A stretch of 10,798 nucleotides of DNA from an uncultured Azospirillum sp. (GCF_946480385.1 NZ_CAMLJP010000160.1:1-10798), one strand, 5' to 3'. Positions 1 through 6,856 are shown, numbered from the stretch's first letter. Notes: generated from the sequence alone by a model not told the origin. A program made the numbers and translations.

Positions 1-2151
1 GTCGCCCAGATCATCACCTTCGGTAAGCTGCAGGCGCGCGCCGTGCTGCGCGACGTCGGCCGCGTCCTGCAGATGCCCTACGGGCAGGTCGACAAGATCT
101 GCAAGATGGTGCCGAACAACCCGGCCAACCCGGTGACGCTGCAGCAGGCGCTGGACAGCGAGGAGATGCTGCGGCAGGCGCGCGACGGCGACGACACCGT
201 GCGCCACCTGATCGACATCGCGTTGAGGCTGGAGGGTCTTTACCGCCACGCCTCGACCCACGCCGCCGGCGTGGTGATCGGCGACCGGCCCTTGCAGGAG
301 CTGGTGCCGCTGTACCGAGACCCGCGCTCCGACATGCCGGTCACCCAGTTCAACATGAAGTATGTCGAACAGGCCGGTCTGGTGAAGTTCGACTTCCTCG
401 GCCTGAAGACGCTGACCGTGCTGAAGACGGCGGTCGACCTGATCCCCGAGAAGCCGGACCTGACCACCGTCCCGCTGGACGACGAGAAGAGCTACCAGCT
501 TCTCAGCCGCGCCGAGGCGACCGGCGTGTTCCAGCTGGAAAGCTCGGGCATGCGCGACGTTCTGCGCCGGCTGAAGCCGAACCGGCTGGAGGACATCATC
601 GCGCTGGTGTCGCTCTACCGTCCCGGCCCGATGGACAACATCCCGAAATACATCCGGGTGAAGAACGGCGAGGAAAAAGCCGACTACATGCATGACAGCC
701 TGGAAGGCATCCTGAAGGAGACCTTCGGGATCATGATCTACCAGGAACAGGTCATGCAGATCGCCCAGGTGCTGTCCGGCTATTCGCTGGGCGGCGCCGA
801 TCTTCTGCGCCGCGCCATGGGCAAGAAGATCAAGGAGGAGATGGACAACCAGCGCAAGATCTTCTGCGACGGTGCGGAGGCGCGCGGCGTGAAGGCCGAT
901 CTGGCCAGCATGATCTTCGATCAGGTCATGAAGTTCGCCGGCTACGGCTTCAACAAATCGCACGCCGCCGCCTATGCCCTGGTCGCCTATCACACCGCCT
1001 ATCTGAAGGCGAACCACCCGGTGGAGTTCATGGCGGCGTCGATGACGCTCGACCTCGGCAACACCGACAAGCTGAACGTCTTCCGCCAGGAACTGGCGCG
1101 GCTGCGCATCAGGCTGCTGACGCCGGACATCAACAAATCCGACGCCATCTTCGGGGTGGAGCAGTTGCCCGACGGCACCAAGGCGGTGCGTTACGCGCTG
1201 GCCGCCGTCAAGGGCGTCGGCCAGCCCGCCATGCGGGCGGTGGTGGAGGAGCGGCGGAAGAACGGCCCGTTCAAGAGCCTGTTCGACTTCGCCCGCCGCC
1301 TGGATCTGAAGACCATCAACAAGCGCCAGCTTGAGAATCTGGCCTGCGCCGGCGCCTTCGACGGGCTGAACCCCAACCGCGCCCAGGTCCACGCCGCGCT
1401 GGAGACCATCATCCGCTATGCCCAGGCGGAGGCGGCGGAGCGCGACAGCGGCATCGGCAACCTCTTCGGCGGCGGCGGGGGCGGCCTGCCCGAACCCGAG
1501 ATGCCCAAGGTCAAGGACTGGGAACCGCTGGAGAAGCTGAAGCACGAGTTCGGCGCCATCGGCTTCTACCTGTCGGCCCACCCGCTGGACGCCTATTCCG
1601 GCCCGCTCGGCCGCATGAAGGTGGTGCGCTCGGCGGAACTCCAGACCGCCATCGCGAAGGGCGGCTCCACCCGCTACAAGATGGCCGGCATCGTCGTGTC
1701 GAAGAAGGAGAAGACCGCCAAGTCCGGCAACCGCTTCGCCTTCGTCGAGCTGTCGGACGCCACCGGCGGCTACGAGGTGACCTTGTTCTCCGAGGTGCTG
1801 GCCGCCAACCGCGACCTGCTGGAGCCCGGCCGCCCGGTGCTGATGACGGTGGACGCCCAGCTGAACGGCGAAGAGGTCCGCCTGACCTGCCAGGAGATCA
1901 AGCCGCTGGAGGAGGCCGTCGCCTCGGTCAGCGCCGGCCTGCGCGTGGTTCTGCGCGACCCCGGCCCGATCGAGCATCTGCGCGCCACGCTCGACCGGCT
2001 GTCGCGCGGCAAGAGCCGCATCAACGTGCTGGTGGAGGTCGATCCGCTGAAGGAGATCGAGATCGAGCTGCCCGGCAGCTACACCATCACCGCCCAGAGC
2101 CGCTCCGCCCTGAAGGCGGTGCCGGGCGTGGTGGAGGTGGCCGAACTTTGA
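1..2151 (+). CDS. dnaE: DNA polymerase III alpha subunit, C-terminal part (5' end outside window)
   Basis: This is the catalytic subunit of the replicative polymerase, acting at the fork with the beta clamp and clamp loader. The frame is open from base 1, giving 716 residues; the first visible residues, VAQIITFGKLQARAV, match the part of DnaE just after the two palm aspartates, so the PHP domain and those aspartates lie upstream. The third catalytic aspartate is in KFDFLGLKTLT (Asp codon 391-393). The fingers follow (GYGFNKSHAAAYALVAYH, about 940-1000), then the helix-hairpin-helix region (about 1230-1400), a short LF-containing element before a six-glycine run (1447-1485) where the clamp-binding motif is expected, and an OB fold (about 1675-1900). 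It ends in TGA overlapping the TTG start of the next gene. The Met at 43 is internal, not a start. Identity is secure; the gene is cut only by the window edge. Confidence 0.97.
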   Translation, partial: VAQIITFGKLQARAVLRDVGRVLQMPYGQVDKICKMVPNNPANPVTLQQALDSEEMLRQARDGDDTVRHLIDIALRLEGLYRHASTHAAGVVIGDRPLQELVPLYRDPRSDMPVTQFNMKYVEQAGLVKFDFLGLKTLTVLKTAVDLIPEKPDLTTVPLDDEKSYQLLSRAEATGVFQLESSGMRDVLRRLKPNRLEDIIALVSLYRPGPMDNIPKYIRVKNGEEKADYMHDSLEGILKETFGIMIYQEQVMQIAQVLSGYSLGGADLLRRAMGKKIKEEMDNQRKIFCDGAEARGVKADLASMIFDQVMKFAGYGFNKSHAAAYALVAYHTAYLKANHPVEFMAASMTLDLGNTDKLNVFRQELARLRIRLLTPDINKSDAIFGVEQLPDGTKAVRYALAAVKGVGQPAMRAVVEERRKNGPFKSLFDFARRLDLKTINKRQLENLACAGAFDGLNPNRAQVHAALETIIRYAQAEAAERDSGIGNLFGGGGGGLPEPEMPKVKDWEPLEKLKHEFGAIGFYLSAHPLDAYSGPLGRMKVVRSAELQTAIAKGGSTRYKMAGIVVSKKEKTAKSGNRFAFVELSDATGGYEVTLFSEVLAANRDLLEPGRPVLMTVDAQLNGEEVRLTCQEIKPLEEAVASVSAGLRVVLRDPGPIEHLRATLDRLSRGKSRINVLVEVDPLKEIEIELPGSYTITAQSRSALKAVPGVVEVAEL

Positions 2152-3035
2152 CCCGGACGGCGGCGCCCGCCTTCGGCCGCTTCATCGCCATCGACTGGTC
2201 CGGCGCCCGCGGCAAGCGCTATGCCGGCATCGCGGTGGCGGAGTGCATGGCGGGCGACGCCGCACCCCGGCTGGTTGAAGGGCCGGGCGGCTGGTGGTCG
2301 CGGACGGCCGTGTTCGAGTGGCTGCGCGCGGAACTGCCCCGCGAACCGGCGCTTGTCGGCATCGACTGCGCCTTCTCCCTACCCTTCGCGGTGGCGGTGC
2401 GCGGCTTTCCCGGCCGGGAAGCGACGGCGTTCGACCTGTGGGACGCGGTGGAGGAGGTCTGCGCCGGCGAGCCCGACTTCGGCGGCGGCCCCTTCGCCAG
2501 CCATCCGCTTCACGGCGCCGGCTTCTGGCATGGCGGGCCGCAGCCGGACTGGTACACGGACCCGCACCGCGCCACCGAATGGGCCTGCCGCGCCGACGGG
2601 CTGGGCCACCCGCAGAGCCCCTACAAGCTGATCGGGTCAAAGCAGGTCGGCAAGGGGGCGCTGGCAGGCATGCGGGTGCTGCGCGCCCTGCGCGCCACCC
2701 TGCCCGGCCGGCTGGCGGTCTGGCCCTTCGAGGATCCGGCGCCGGGGCAAAGCGCGATGGTGGAGATCTACCCGCGCCTGTTCCTGAAACACACCGGCTT
2801 CGGCCAGCGCAAGATCCGCGACGGTGCGGAAATGGACGAGGCGTTGCGCCGGCTGGGCTCGCCCCCTTTGCAGCGCTCCGGTATGGTCAGCGACCATGAC
2901 AGCGACGCCCTGGTGTCGGCTGCCGGCCTGCGCTGGCTCGCGGCAAAGGCGGCAGCCTGGACGCCGCCGGAACTGGACGACACCGCGCGGCGGCAAGAGG
3001 GATGGATTTTCGGGGTGGGGACGACCGGATCATGA
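2148..3035 (+). CDS. DUF429 family protein, predicted RNase H-like fold
   Basis: A 295-residue soluble protein that looks like the DUF429 family, whose members are predicted to adopt an RNase H-like fold; no reaction is established. Visible family-type motifs are RFIAIDWSGA near the N terminus (Asp16), GIDCAFSLP (Asp73), VEIYPR (Glu207) and DHDSDALVSAAG (Asp249/251/253). This spacing of acidic residues at strand ends suits a two-metal nuclease-type centre, but catalysis is inference. The start is TTG, sharing four bases (TTGA) with the dnaE stop; purine-rich GGAGGTGG lies 8-12 bases upstream inside dnaE, and the first conserved strand begins at residue 11, so no later start is plausible. The 3' end overlaps the next gene by ATGA. 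No signal peptide or membrane segment is apparent. Its position suggests co-translation with the polymerase, though a DNA-repair role is only a guess. Confidence 0.8.
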   Translation: MTRTAAPAFGRFIAIDWSGARGKRYAGIAVAECMAGDAAPRLVEGPGGWWSRTAVFEWLRAELPREPALVGIDCAFSLPFAVAVRGFPGREATAFDLWDAVEEVCAGEPDFGGGPFASHPLHGAGFWHGGPQPDWYTDPHRATEWACRADGLGHPQSPYKLIGSKQVGKGALAGMRVLRALRATLPGRLAVWPFEDPAPGQSAMVEIYPRLFLKHTGFGQRKIRDGAEMDEALRRLGSPPLQRSGMVSDHDSDALVSAAGLRWLAAKAAAWTPPELDDTARRQEGWIFGVGTTGS

Positions 3036-3991
3036 CGGCAATCGGCATCGCGCCGGCACAACAGGACCTCGCGCGGGGCTCCCGCCGTCCGGCCATCGAC
3101 GTCGCGCGTGGGCTGGCGCTGGTCGCCATGGCGGCCTATCACGGCAGCTGGGACGCCACCTATTTCGGCCTTGCCCGCTTCGACCTGTTGGGCGATCCGC
3201 TGTGGTTGGCGGCGCGCACCGTGATCCTGTCGAGCTTCCTGCTGCTGGCCGGCATCGGGCTGGTGCTGGCGACCCGCGACGGGCTCGATCCGGGACGCTT
3301 CCTGCGCCGGCTGGGACGGGTGGCGGCCGGGGCGGCGGCGGTGTCGGCGGCGTCCTACGCCCTGTTCCCCGACAGCCCGATCTTCTTCGGCGTGCTGCAC
3401 CACATCGCGGTGGCGAGCGTCATCGGCCTCGCCTTCGTCCGCCTGCCGGCCGCCGTGACGCTTGCGGCGGCGGCTGCAGCGGTGCTGATCGGGACGACCC
3501 AATCCTTTCCACTGTTCGACAGCCCATGGCTGCGCTGGATCGGGCTGACCACGGTGGCGCCGGATTCCAACGACTTCGTGCCGCTGCTGCCCTGGATCGG
3601 CGGTGTTCTGGCCGGGATCGGACTTGGCCGGCTATGGCCGGCGATGGGCGAAGGCGTGGCGGTGAACGGCCTCGCCGGGCGGTTGCTGGCCCTGGCCGGG
3701 CGGCACAGCCTTGCGGTCTATCTGCTGCACCAGCCGCTGCTGTTCGGCATCGCCTGGGCCGCGGCGCAGCTGTCGCCGGTGGAAACACCCGCCGCACGCG
3801 ATTTCCAGGCGGCCTGCGTGTCGAGTTGCGAGCGCGCCGGGGTGTCGTCGGCGACCTGCACCGCCAATTGCCGCTGCGTGCAGTCGGAACTGGTGAGGAA
3901 CGGGGTGTGGGAGGGATTCGTCGCCAACCGCCTCAGCGAGCGCGATCAGCGCGGGCTGGAGGCGGCGGTCGCCATCTGCCGCAAGCCCTGA
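3032..3991 (+). CDS. DUF1624 / heparan-alpha-glucosaminide N-acetyltransferase-like membrane protein
   Basis: A 319-residue polytopic inner-membrane protein, probably of the DUF1624 (HGSNAT catalytic-like) acyltransferase superfamily. The N-terminal block RRPAIDVARGLALVAMAAYH (19-37) is the family signature, with the conserved Arg, Asp and His. Hydrophobic segments lie near 24-36, 58-80, 96-112, 118-157, 183-200 and 213-244, so about seven or eight membrane spans, with YLLHQPLLFGI (230-240) at the last one. Substrate and donor cannot be read from sequence. After the last span is an unusual tail with Cys262, 266, 276, 280, 282 and 316. I chose the ATG at 3032 because it overlaps the upstream stop as ATGA; an in-frame ATG at 3002, with AGAGGG directly abutting it, would add ten residues. 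It is the last gene of the dnaE operon. Confidence 0.78.
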   Translation: MTAIGIAPAQQDLARGSRRPAIDVARGLALVAMAAYHGSWDATYFGLARFDLLGDPLWLAARTVILSSFLLLAGIGLVLATRDGLDPGRFLRRLGRVAAGAAAVSAASYALFPDSPIFFGVLHHIAVASVIGLAFVRLPAAVTLAAAAAAVLIGTTQSFPLFDSPWLRWIGLTTVAPDSNDFVPLLPWIGGVLAGIGLGRLWPAMGEGVAVNGLAGRLLALAGRHSLAVYLLHQPLLFGIAWAAAQLSPVETPAARDFQAACVSSCERAGVSSATCTANCRCVQSELVRNGVWEGFVANRLSERDQRGLEAAVAICRKP

Positions 3992-4021
3992 CGGCTCCGG
4001 ATCAGACCGACTGCCGTTTTT
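3991..4021 (+). terminator. Probable intrinsic terminator of the dnaE operon
   Basis: ACGGC (3991-3995) pairs with GCCGT (4013-4017), an inner CGG/CCG pairing shortens the loop, and TTTTT follows at 4017-4021. The stem begins at the last base of the DUF1624 stop codon and lies inside the 3' end of the convergent marR gene. It is oriented to stop + strand transcription. The stem is short with an internal loop, so strength is uncertain. Confidence 0.5.
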
Positions 4022-4454
4022 CCAGCAGGCCGCGCAGCAGGCTGGTCAGCGTCTCGGCCAGCTTGTACTGGTCGTCGCCCGGCAGCCCGGCGATGACGTC
4101 GGCGAAATCGTTCAGCGGATCGTGGCGCAGCAGTTCCAGCGCCTTCGGCGTCGGGTGCAGCTGGGTGACGCGGCGGTCTTCCGGAACCGGCACACGGACC
4201 AACAGCTCCTTGCCCACCAGCACCTCCACCATCTGCGAGGCCGCCCCGCGGGTGGTGGCATGGAAGTCGGCGAAGGCCGACACGGTGCGCTGGCTGTTGT
4301 TGGCGCCGGCGAAATAGCGCAGTGCCGTCCACTGCGACGGCTTCAATCCGTGGGTATAGCCAAGGCTGTCGGCGATGTGGGCGATCTGAAGCATGACGTC
4401 GGCGATCGCCTGCGGAGAGGCGCCGCCGGCATGATCCGGTTCGGTGAAGTCCAT
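4002..4454 (-). CDS. MarR-family transcriptional regulator
   Basis: A 150-residue winged-helix DNA-binding protein of the MarR type, expected to act as a dimer on palindromic sites. The N-terminal helix (about 13-32) precedes the core: KPSQWTALRYFAGAN (38-52), the recognition-helix region HATTRGAASQMVEVLV (65-80), then the wing VRVPVPEDRRVTQLHPT (86-102), where the DRR triplet is the usual family hallmark. A C-terminal helix (about 125-146) would form the dimer interface. I placed the start at the ATG whose codon ends at 4454, because GGAG lies five bases upstream and the length then fits the family. The frame stays open to a GTG at 4568 and an ATG at 4559, adding 38 or 35 residues, without as good a ribosome site. 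It is convergent with the dnaE operon and divergent from rimO. Ligand and targets cannot be told; autoregulation through the upstream repeats is plausible. Confidence 0.85.
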   Translation of the reverse strand: MDFTEPDHAGGASPQAIADVMLQIAHIADSLGYTHGLKPSQWTALRYFAGANNSQRTVSAFADFHATTRGAASQMVEVLVGKELLVRVPVPEDRRVTQLHPTPKALELLRHDPLNDFADVIAGLPGDDQYKLAETLTSLLRGLLEKRQSV

Positions 4455-4564
4455 GGCGGCTCCAATGGATCCGGCCCCGATCGACGTCCGATCCAGCGCC
4501 CCGTTGTTCCGCATTGTCATCCGGCCCGCAGCAACGCCGCGCACTTTTGCAAAGTCCATTTTTT

Positions 4565-4585
4565 CCACTCTATAAAGTTTAGTGG
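4565..4585. repeat. Inverted repeat CCACT-N11-AGTGG upstream of marR
   Basis: The arms CCACT (4565-4569) and AGTGG (4581-4585) are exact complements around an A/T-rich centre. The 21-bp symmetric site is a typical size for a dimeric repressor operator. It overlaps the possible -10 element of marR, and overlaps the GTG alternative start of marR (4566-4568). Confidence 0.4.
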
Positions 4586-4604
4586 CTATACGATGGCCGT
4601 ATCA
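4575..4604 (-). promoter_or_regulatory. Possible sigma-70-type promoter for marR
   Basis: On the - strand TTGATA (complement of 4599-4604) is followed after 18 bases by TAAACT (complement of 4575-4580). Both hexamers are imperfect but recognisable. The -35 lies in the 4591-4621 inverted repeat and the -10 in the 4565-4585 repeat, as expected for a repressor-controlled promoter. There is no experimental support, and the 18-base spacing is slightly long. Confidence 0.3.
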
Positions 4605-4621
4605 AAAGGCAGCGGCCATCG
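4591..4621. repeat. Perfect 9-bp inverted repeat CGATGGCCG / CGGCCATCG
   Basis: CGATGGCCG (4591-4599) and CGGCCATCG (4613-4621) are perfect reverse complements separated by 13 bases. The left arm is also part of ATACG-N5-CGTAT (4589-4603). No T tract follows on either strand, so a simple terminator is unlikely. It sits over the possible -35 region of marR, which fits an operator, but that role is inference. Confidence 0.5.
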
Positions 4622-4854
4622 CTGTAAAGCGGCGGCCACGTCGTTCATGACATCACTGCATATGCTAGCGTGATTGAACAAAAAACGGAACATCGAACAC
4701 TTCATCCTTTTGTTGCAAATTGTCGCATTGCTTTGGGCGCAGCCAAAGGACCGGAGGCGCCGGAACTCCAGGCAAACTCAGGCGGAATCAGCATATCGGC
4801 CATGCCGGCGCGCTTTGTCGCCATGTTTCACTGGCGTAATCTTCGATTCGGCGG

Positions 4855-4860
4855 TATACG
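4855..4860 (+). promoter_or_regulatory. Possible -10 element placing a leaderless start at rimO
   Basis: TATACG ends six bases before the A of the rimO ATG, which is the usual distance from a -10 hexamer to the transcription start. No good -35 is visible 16-18 bases upstream. Leaderless mRNAs are known in alphaproteobacteria, and rimO lacks a ribosome site, so the two observations agree, but this is weak. Confidence 0.25.
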
Positions 4861-4866
4861 CGCGCG

Positions 4867-6237
4867 ATGACCACATCCCCCGTTCCGAAGTCCGCATCGC
4901 CGGCCGCCGCCCAGACCATGGGCGCCCCGAAGGTCGGCATCGTCAGCCTCGGCTGCCCGAAGGCGCTCGTCGATTCAGAGCGCATCCTCACGCGCCTGCG
5001 CGCGGAGGGGTACGAGATCTCCCCCAGCTACGACGGCGCGGACGTCGTTCTGGTCAACACCTGCGGTTTCCTCGACAGCGCCAAGAAGGAGTCGCTGGAC
5101 GCCATCGGCGAGGCGATCAAGGAGAACGGGCGGGTCATCGTCACCGGCTGCATGGGCGTGGAATCGGACATGATCCGGCAAATCCACCCCGACGTGCTGG
5201 CCGTCACCGGTCCGCACCAGTATGAACAGGTGGTCAGCGCGGTGCACGACGCGGTGCCGCCGACGCACAACCCCTTCACCGATCTGGTGCCGCCGGAAGG
5301 GCTGCGGCTGACCCCGCGCCACTACGCCTACCTGAAGATTTCCGAAGGCTGCAACAACCGCTGCAGCTTCTGCATCATCCCGTCCCTGCGCGGCGATCTG
5401 GTCAGCCGGCCGATCCATTCGGTCCTGCGCGAGGCGGAGAAGCTGGCGGTCGCCGGCGTCAAGGAACTGCTGGTCATCTCGCAGGACACCAGCGCCTACG
5501 GCGTCGACGTGAAGTACAAGACGGAGAAATGGTACGACCGCGAGGTGCGCACCCGCTTCTTCGACCTGTGCAACGAGTTGGCGAACTTCGACCTGTGGGT
5601 CCGCCTGCATTACGTCTACCCCTACCCGCATGTGGACGAGGTCATTCCGCTGATGGCGGAGGGCAGGATCCTCCCCTATCTCGACATCCCGTTCCAGCAT
5701 GCCTCGCCCACCGTGCTGAAGGCGATGCGCCGCCCGGCCGCCCAGGAAAAGCAGCTCGACCGCATCCGCAAGTGGCGCGACGAATGCCCGCATCTGGTCC
5801 TGCGCTCCACCTTCATCACCGGCTTCCCCGGCGAGACGGAGGAGGACTTCCAGTTCATGCTGGACTGGCTGAAGGAAGCCCAGCTCGACCGCGTCGGCTG
5901 CTTCAAGTACGAGCCGGTGGAGGGCGCCACAGCCAACGACCTGCCCGGCGCCGTCCCGGAAGAGGTCAAGCAGGAGCGCTGGGAGCGCTTCATGGAGACG
6001 CAGAAGGCGATCAGCGCCGAACGGCTCCAGCAGAAGGTCGGCTATACGCTGGGCGTGCTGATCGACGAGGTCGACGAGGAAGGTGCCATCGGCCGTTCCT
6101 ACGCCGATGCGCCGGAGATCGACGGCAACGTCTTCCTGAACGGCGAAACCGGCCTGAAGCCCGGCGACATGGTCGACGTCACCATCGAGCATGCCGACGA
6201 ATACGACCTGTGGGGCAGCGTCGAGCGCGACCTGTAA
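4867..6237 (+). CDS. rimO: Ribosomal protein S12 methylthiotransferase RimO
   Basis: RimO is a radical-SAM enzyme that attaches a methylthio group to a conserved aspartate of ribosomal protein S12. The 456-residue length fits the family. The N-terminal UPF0004/MTTase domain carries the three cysteines of the second iron-sulfur cluster: Cys30 ([12 protein letters not shown]), Cys66 (NTCGF) and Cys95 (TGCMG). The radical-SAM motif is CNNRCSFC with Cys162, 166 and 169. A C-terminal TRAM-type beta domain covers about 385-456. The [10 protein letters not shown] wording is diagnostic of RimO rather than the related tRNA enzyme MiaB. The first in-frame ATG is 4867 and a stop lies at 4837, so the only alternative is the ATG at residue 18. 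Neither has a Shine-Dalgarno sequence. A TATACG lies six bases before the ATG, which could make the transcript leaderless. The HNH gene follows after 22 bases. Confidence 0.96.
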   Translation: MTTSPVPKSASPAAAQTMGAPKVGIVSLGCPKALVDSERILTRLRAEGYEISPSYDGADVVLVNTCGFLDSAKKESLDAIGEAIKENGRVIVTGCMGVESDMIRQIHPDVLAVTGPHQYEQVVSAVHDAVPPTHNPFTDLVPPEGLRLTPRHYAYLKISEGCNNRCSFCIIPSLRGDLVSRPIHSVLREAEKLAVAGVKELLVISQDTSAYGVDVKYKTEKWYDREVRTRFFDLCNELANFDLWVRLHYVYPYPHVDEVIPLMAEGRILPYLDIPFQHASPTVLKAMRRPAAQEKQLDRIRKWRDECPHLVLRSTFITGFPGETEEDFQFMLDWLKEAQLDRVGCFKYEPVEGATANDLPGAVPEEVKQERWERFMETQKAISAERLQQKVGYTLGVLIDEVDEEGAIGRSYADAPEIDGNVFLNGETGLKPGDMVDVTIEHADEYDLWGSVERDL

Positions 6238-6259
6238 CCCCCGCCAACCGGAGAGCGCC

Positions 6260-6607
6260 GTGCCCGTGACGCCGGACGATGCCAGGCTGATGGACGTCCA
6301 GCAGGGCGGGCGCTGCTTCTTCTGCGACGGGCCGGTGGGAGCGAAGGCCACCTTCGACCATCTGATCCCGCAGGCATACGGCGGGATCGACGATCCGGCC
6401 AACGTCGTGCTGGCGCACCGCCGCTGCAACCAGCGCAAGGAAGACCGGCTGCCGACCGCGGAGGAACTCGACCGTTTCTTCGCGCTGCGCCGCTCCAGCC
6501 GGCTCGGCGTCTGGCCCCCCTTGCGCGCGTTGCGGGATACGGACGAGGGAGCGGCGGAGGAAGAGCGGTGGATGACGGTGGCGCAGGCGATTGCCCGGCA
6601 ACGCTGA
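6260..6607 (+). CDS. Small HNH endonuclease-like protein
   Basis: A 115-residue protein with an HNH/McrA-type zinc-finger nuclease core. The order is a CxxC knuckle (Cys19, Cys22 in GRCFFCDG), the metal-binding DH pair (Asp33-His34 in FDHLIPQAYGG), Asn48, then HRRCN with His53, Cys56 and Asn57. In the usual HNH zinc finger the second knuckle is CxxC; here its first position is His, so the site would be Cys3His. The protein is the bare domain plus a short charged tail, with no targeting or methylase domain, and its substrate is unknown. The start is GTG at 6260 with GGAG six bases upstream; an upstream in-frame GTG at 6191 lies inside rimO and lacks support. It follows rimO by 22 bases on the same strand and is probably co-transcribed. 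Housekeeping, repair or phage-derived roles are all possible. Confidence 0.82.
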   Translation: MPVTPDDARLMDVQQGGRCFFCDGPVGAKATFDHLIPQAYGGIDDPANVVLAHRRCNQRKEDRLPTAEELDRFFALRRSSRLGVWPPLRALRDTDEGAAEEERWMTVAQAIARQR

Positions 6608-6627
6608 GGTCAACCGCAACCACGACC

Positions 6628-6652
6628 GAAACCAAAGCGGGCCGATCCGGTT
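6628..6652 (+). promoter_or_regulatory. Possible EcfG-type (general stress) promoter
   Basis: GAAAC (6628-6632), 16 bases, then GGTT (6649-6652) differ by one base in each box from the alphaproteobacterial EcfG consensus GGAAC-N16/17-CGTT. Transcription would start near 6660, about 29 bases before the small-protein ATG. With two mismatches this could arise by chance; it is noted because no convincing sigma-70 pair is present and the product resembles stress-type disordered proteins. Confidence 0.25.
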
Positions 6653-6676
6653 AAGGGTGTGACACCTTATATAAGG
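6653..6676. repeat. Overlapping palindromes GGTGTGACACC and CCTTATATAAGG
   Basis: GGTGT-G-ACACC (6656-6666) and the perfect 12-bp palindrome CCTTATATAAGG (6665-6676) overlap by two bases. CCTT (6665-6668) can pair with AAGG on either side (6653-6656 or 6673-6676), so the two structures compete. The second palindrome runs into the GGGAG ribosome site of the small gene at 6689, so it could be an operator or a leader RNA element. Confidence 0.45.
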
Positions 6677-6688
6677 GAGACTCAACCG

Positions 6689-6856
6689 ATGACCGGCCAG
6701 CAGAACAAGCAGCCCCACACCGAGCAGACCGTCCGCCATACGGAGGGCGAGCAGAACACCGGCAACCACAAGAAGCCGGACGCCCCCGACGCCAAGGGCG
6801 CCGACCGTTTCGGCGGCACCCGCGCCGGTGCCGAAAACGTCGAACCCAAGAAGTAA
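6689..6856 (+). CDS. 55-aa very hydrophilic small protein, function unknown
   Basis: I do not recognise this protein. It starts MTGQQNKQPH and ends GAENVEPKK, and contains no Leu, Ile, Trp, Tyr, Cys or Ser and only one Phe and two Val. Gly is 7 of 55 residues, and charged or amide residues dominate, so it should be intrinsically disordered; this composition resembles hydrophilins and other small stress-protective proteins. There is no signal peptide or membrane segment. The ATG at 6689 has GGGAG nine bases upstream (6675-6679); a GTG at 6659 in the same frame would add ten residues but lies inside the palindromic leader. It stands alone, 81 bases after the HNH gene, with its own possible promoter. 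Reality as a gene is supported by the ribosome site, the codon usage and the clean stop. Confidence 0.65.
   Translation: MTGQQNKQPHTEQTVRHTEGEQNTGNHKKPDAPDAKGADRFGGTRAGAENVEPKK

Larger units (their letters stand above)
4455..4866. other. Non-coding intergenic region between marR and rimO
   Basis: About 410 bp lie between the preferred marR start and the rimO start. The stretch 4545-4730 is clearly richer in A and T than the flanking genes and has no frame with the GC-rich third positions typical of this genome. It holds two inverted repeats (4565-4585 and 4591-4621) and a possible marR promoter between them. From about 4740 to 4866 I see nothing beyond a possible -10 element next to rimO. 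If marR really starts at 4559 or 4568, the gap shrinks to about 300 bp. Confidence 0.7.

Noticed and set aside
2824..4317. 497-residue + strand frame overlapping DUF429, DUF1624 and marR
   Set aside because: Arg/Gly-rich shadow crossing three well-supported genes in another frame or strand.
4455..4568. N-terminal extension of the MarR regulator
   Set aside because: The frame is open, but the ATG at 4454 has a better ribosome site (GGAG, five bases) and gives the normal family length; the extension has no recognisable feature.
4670..4870. 66-residue frame ending in an ATGA overlap with rimO
   Set aside because: Starts at GTG without a ribosome site, has AT-rich third positions unlike real genes here, and has no recognisable domain. 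The overlap may be chance; it is noted only as one explanation for the rimO start.
4975..6438. 487-residue open frame antisense to rimO
   Set aside because: Same codon-bias artefact; rimO motifs on the + strand are unambiguous.
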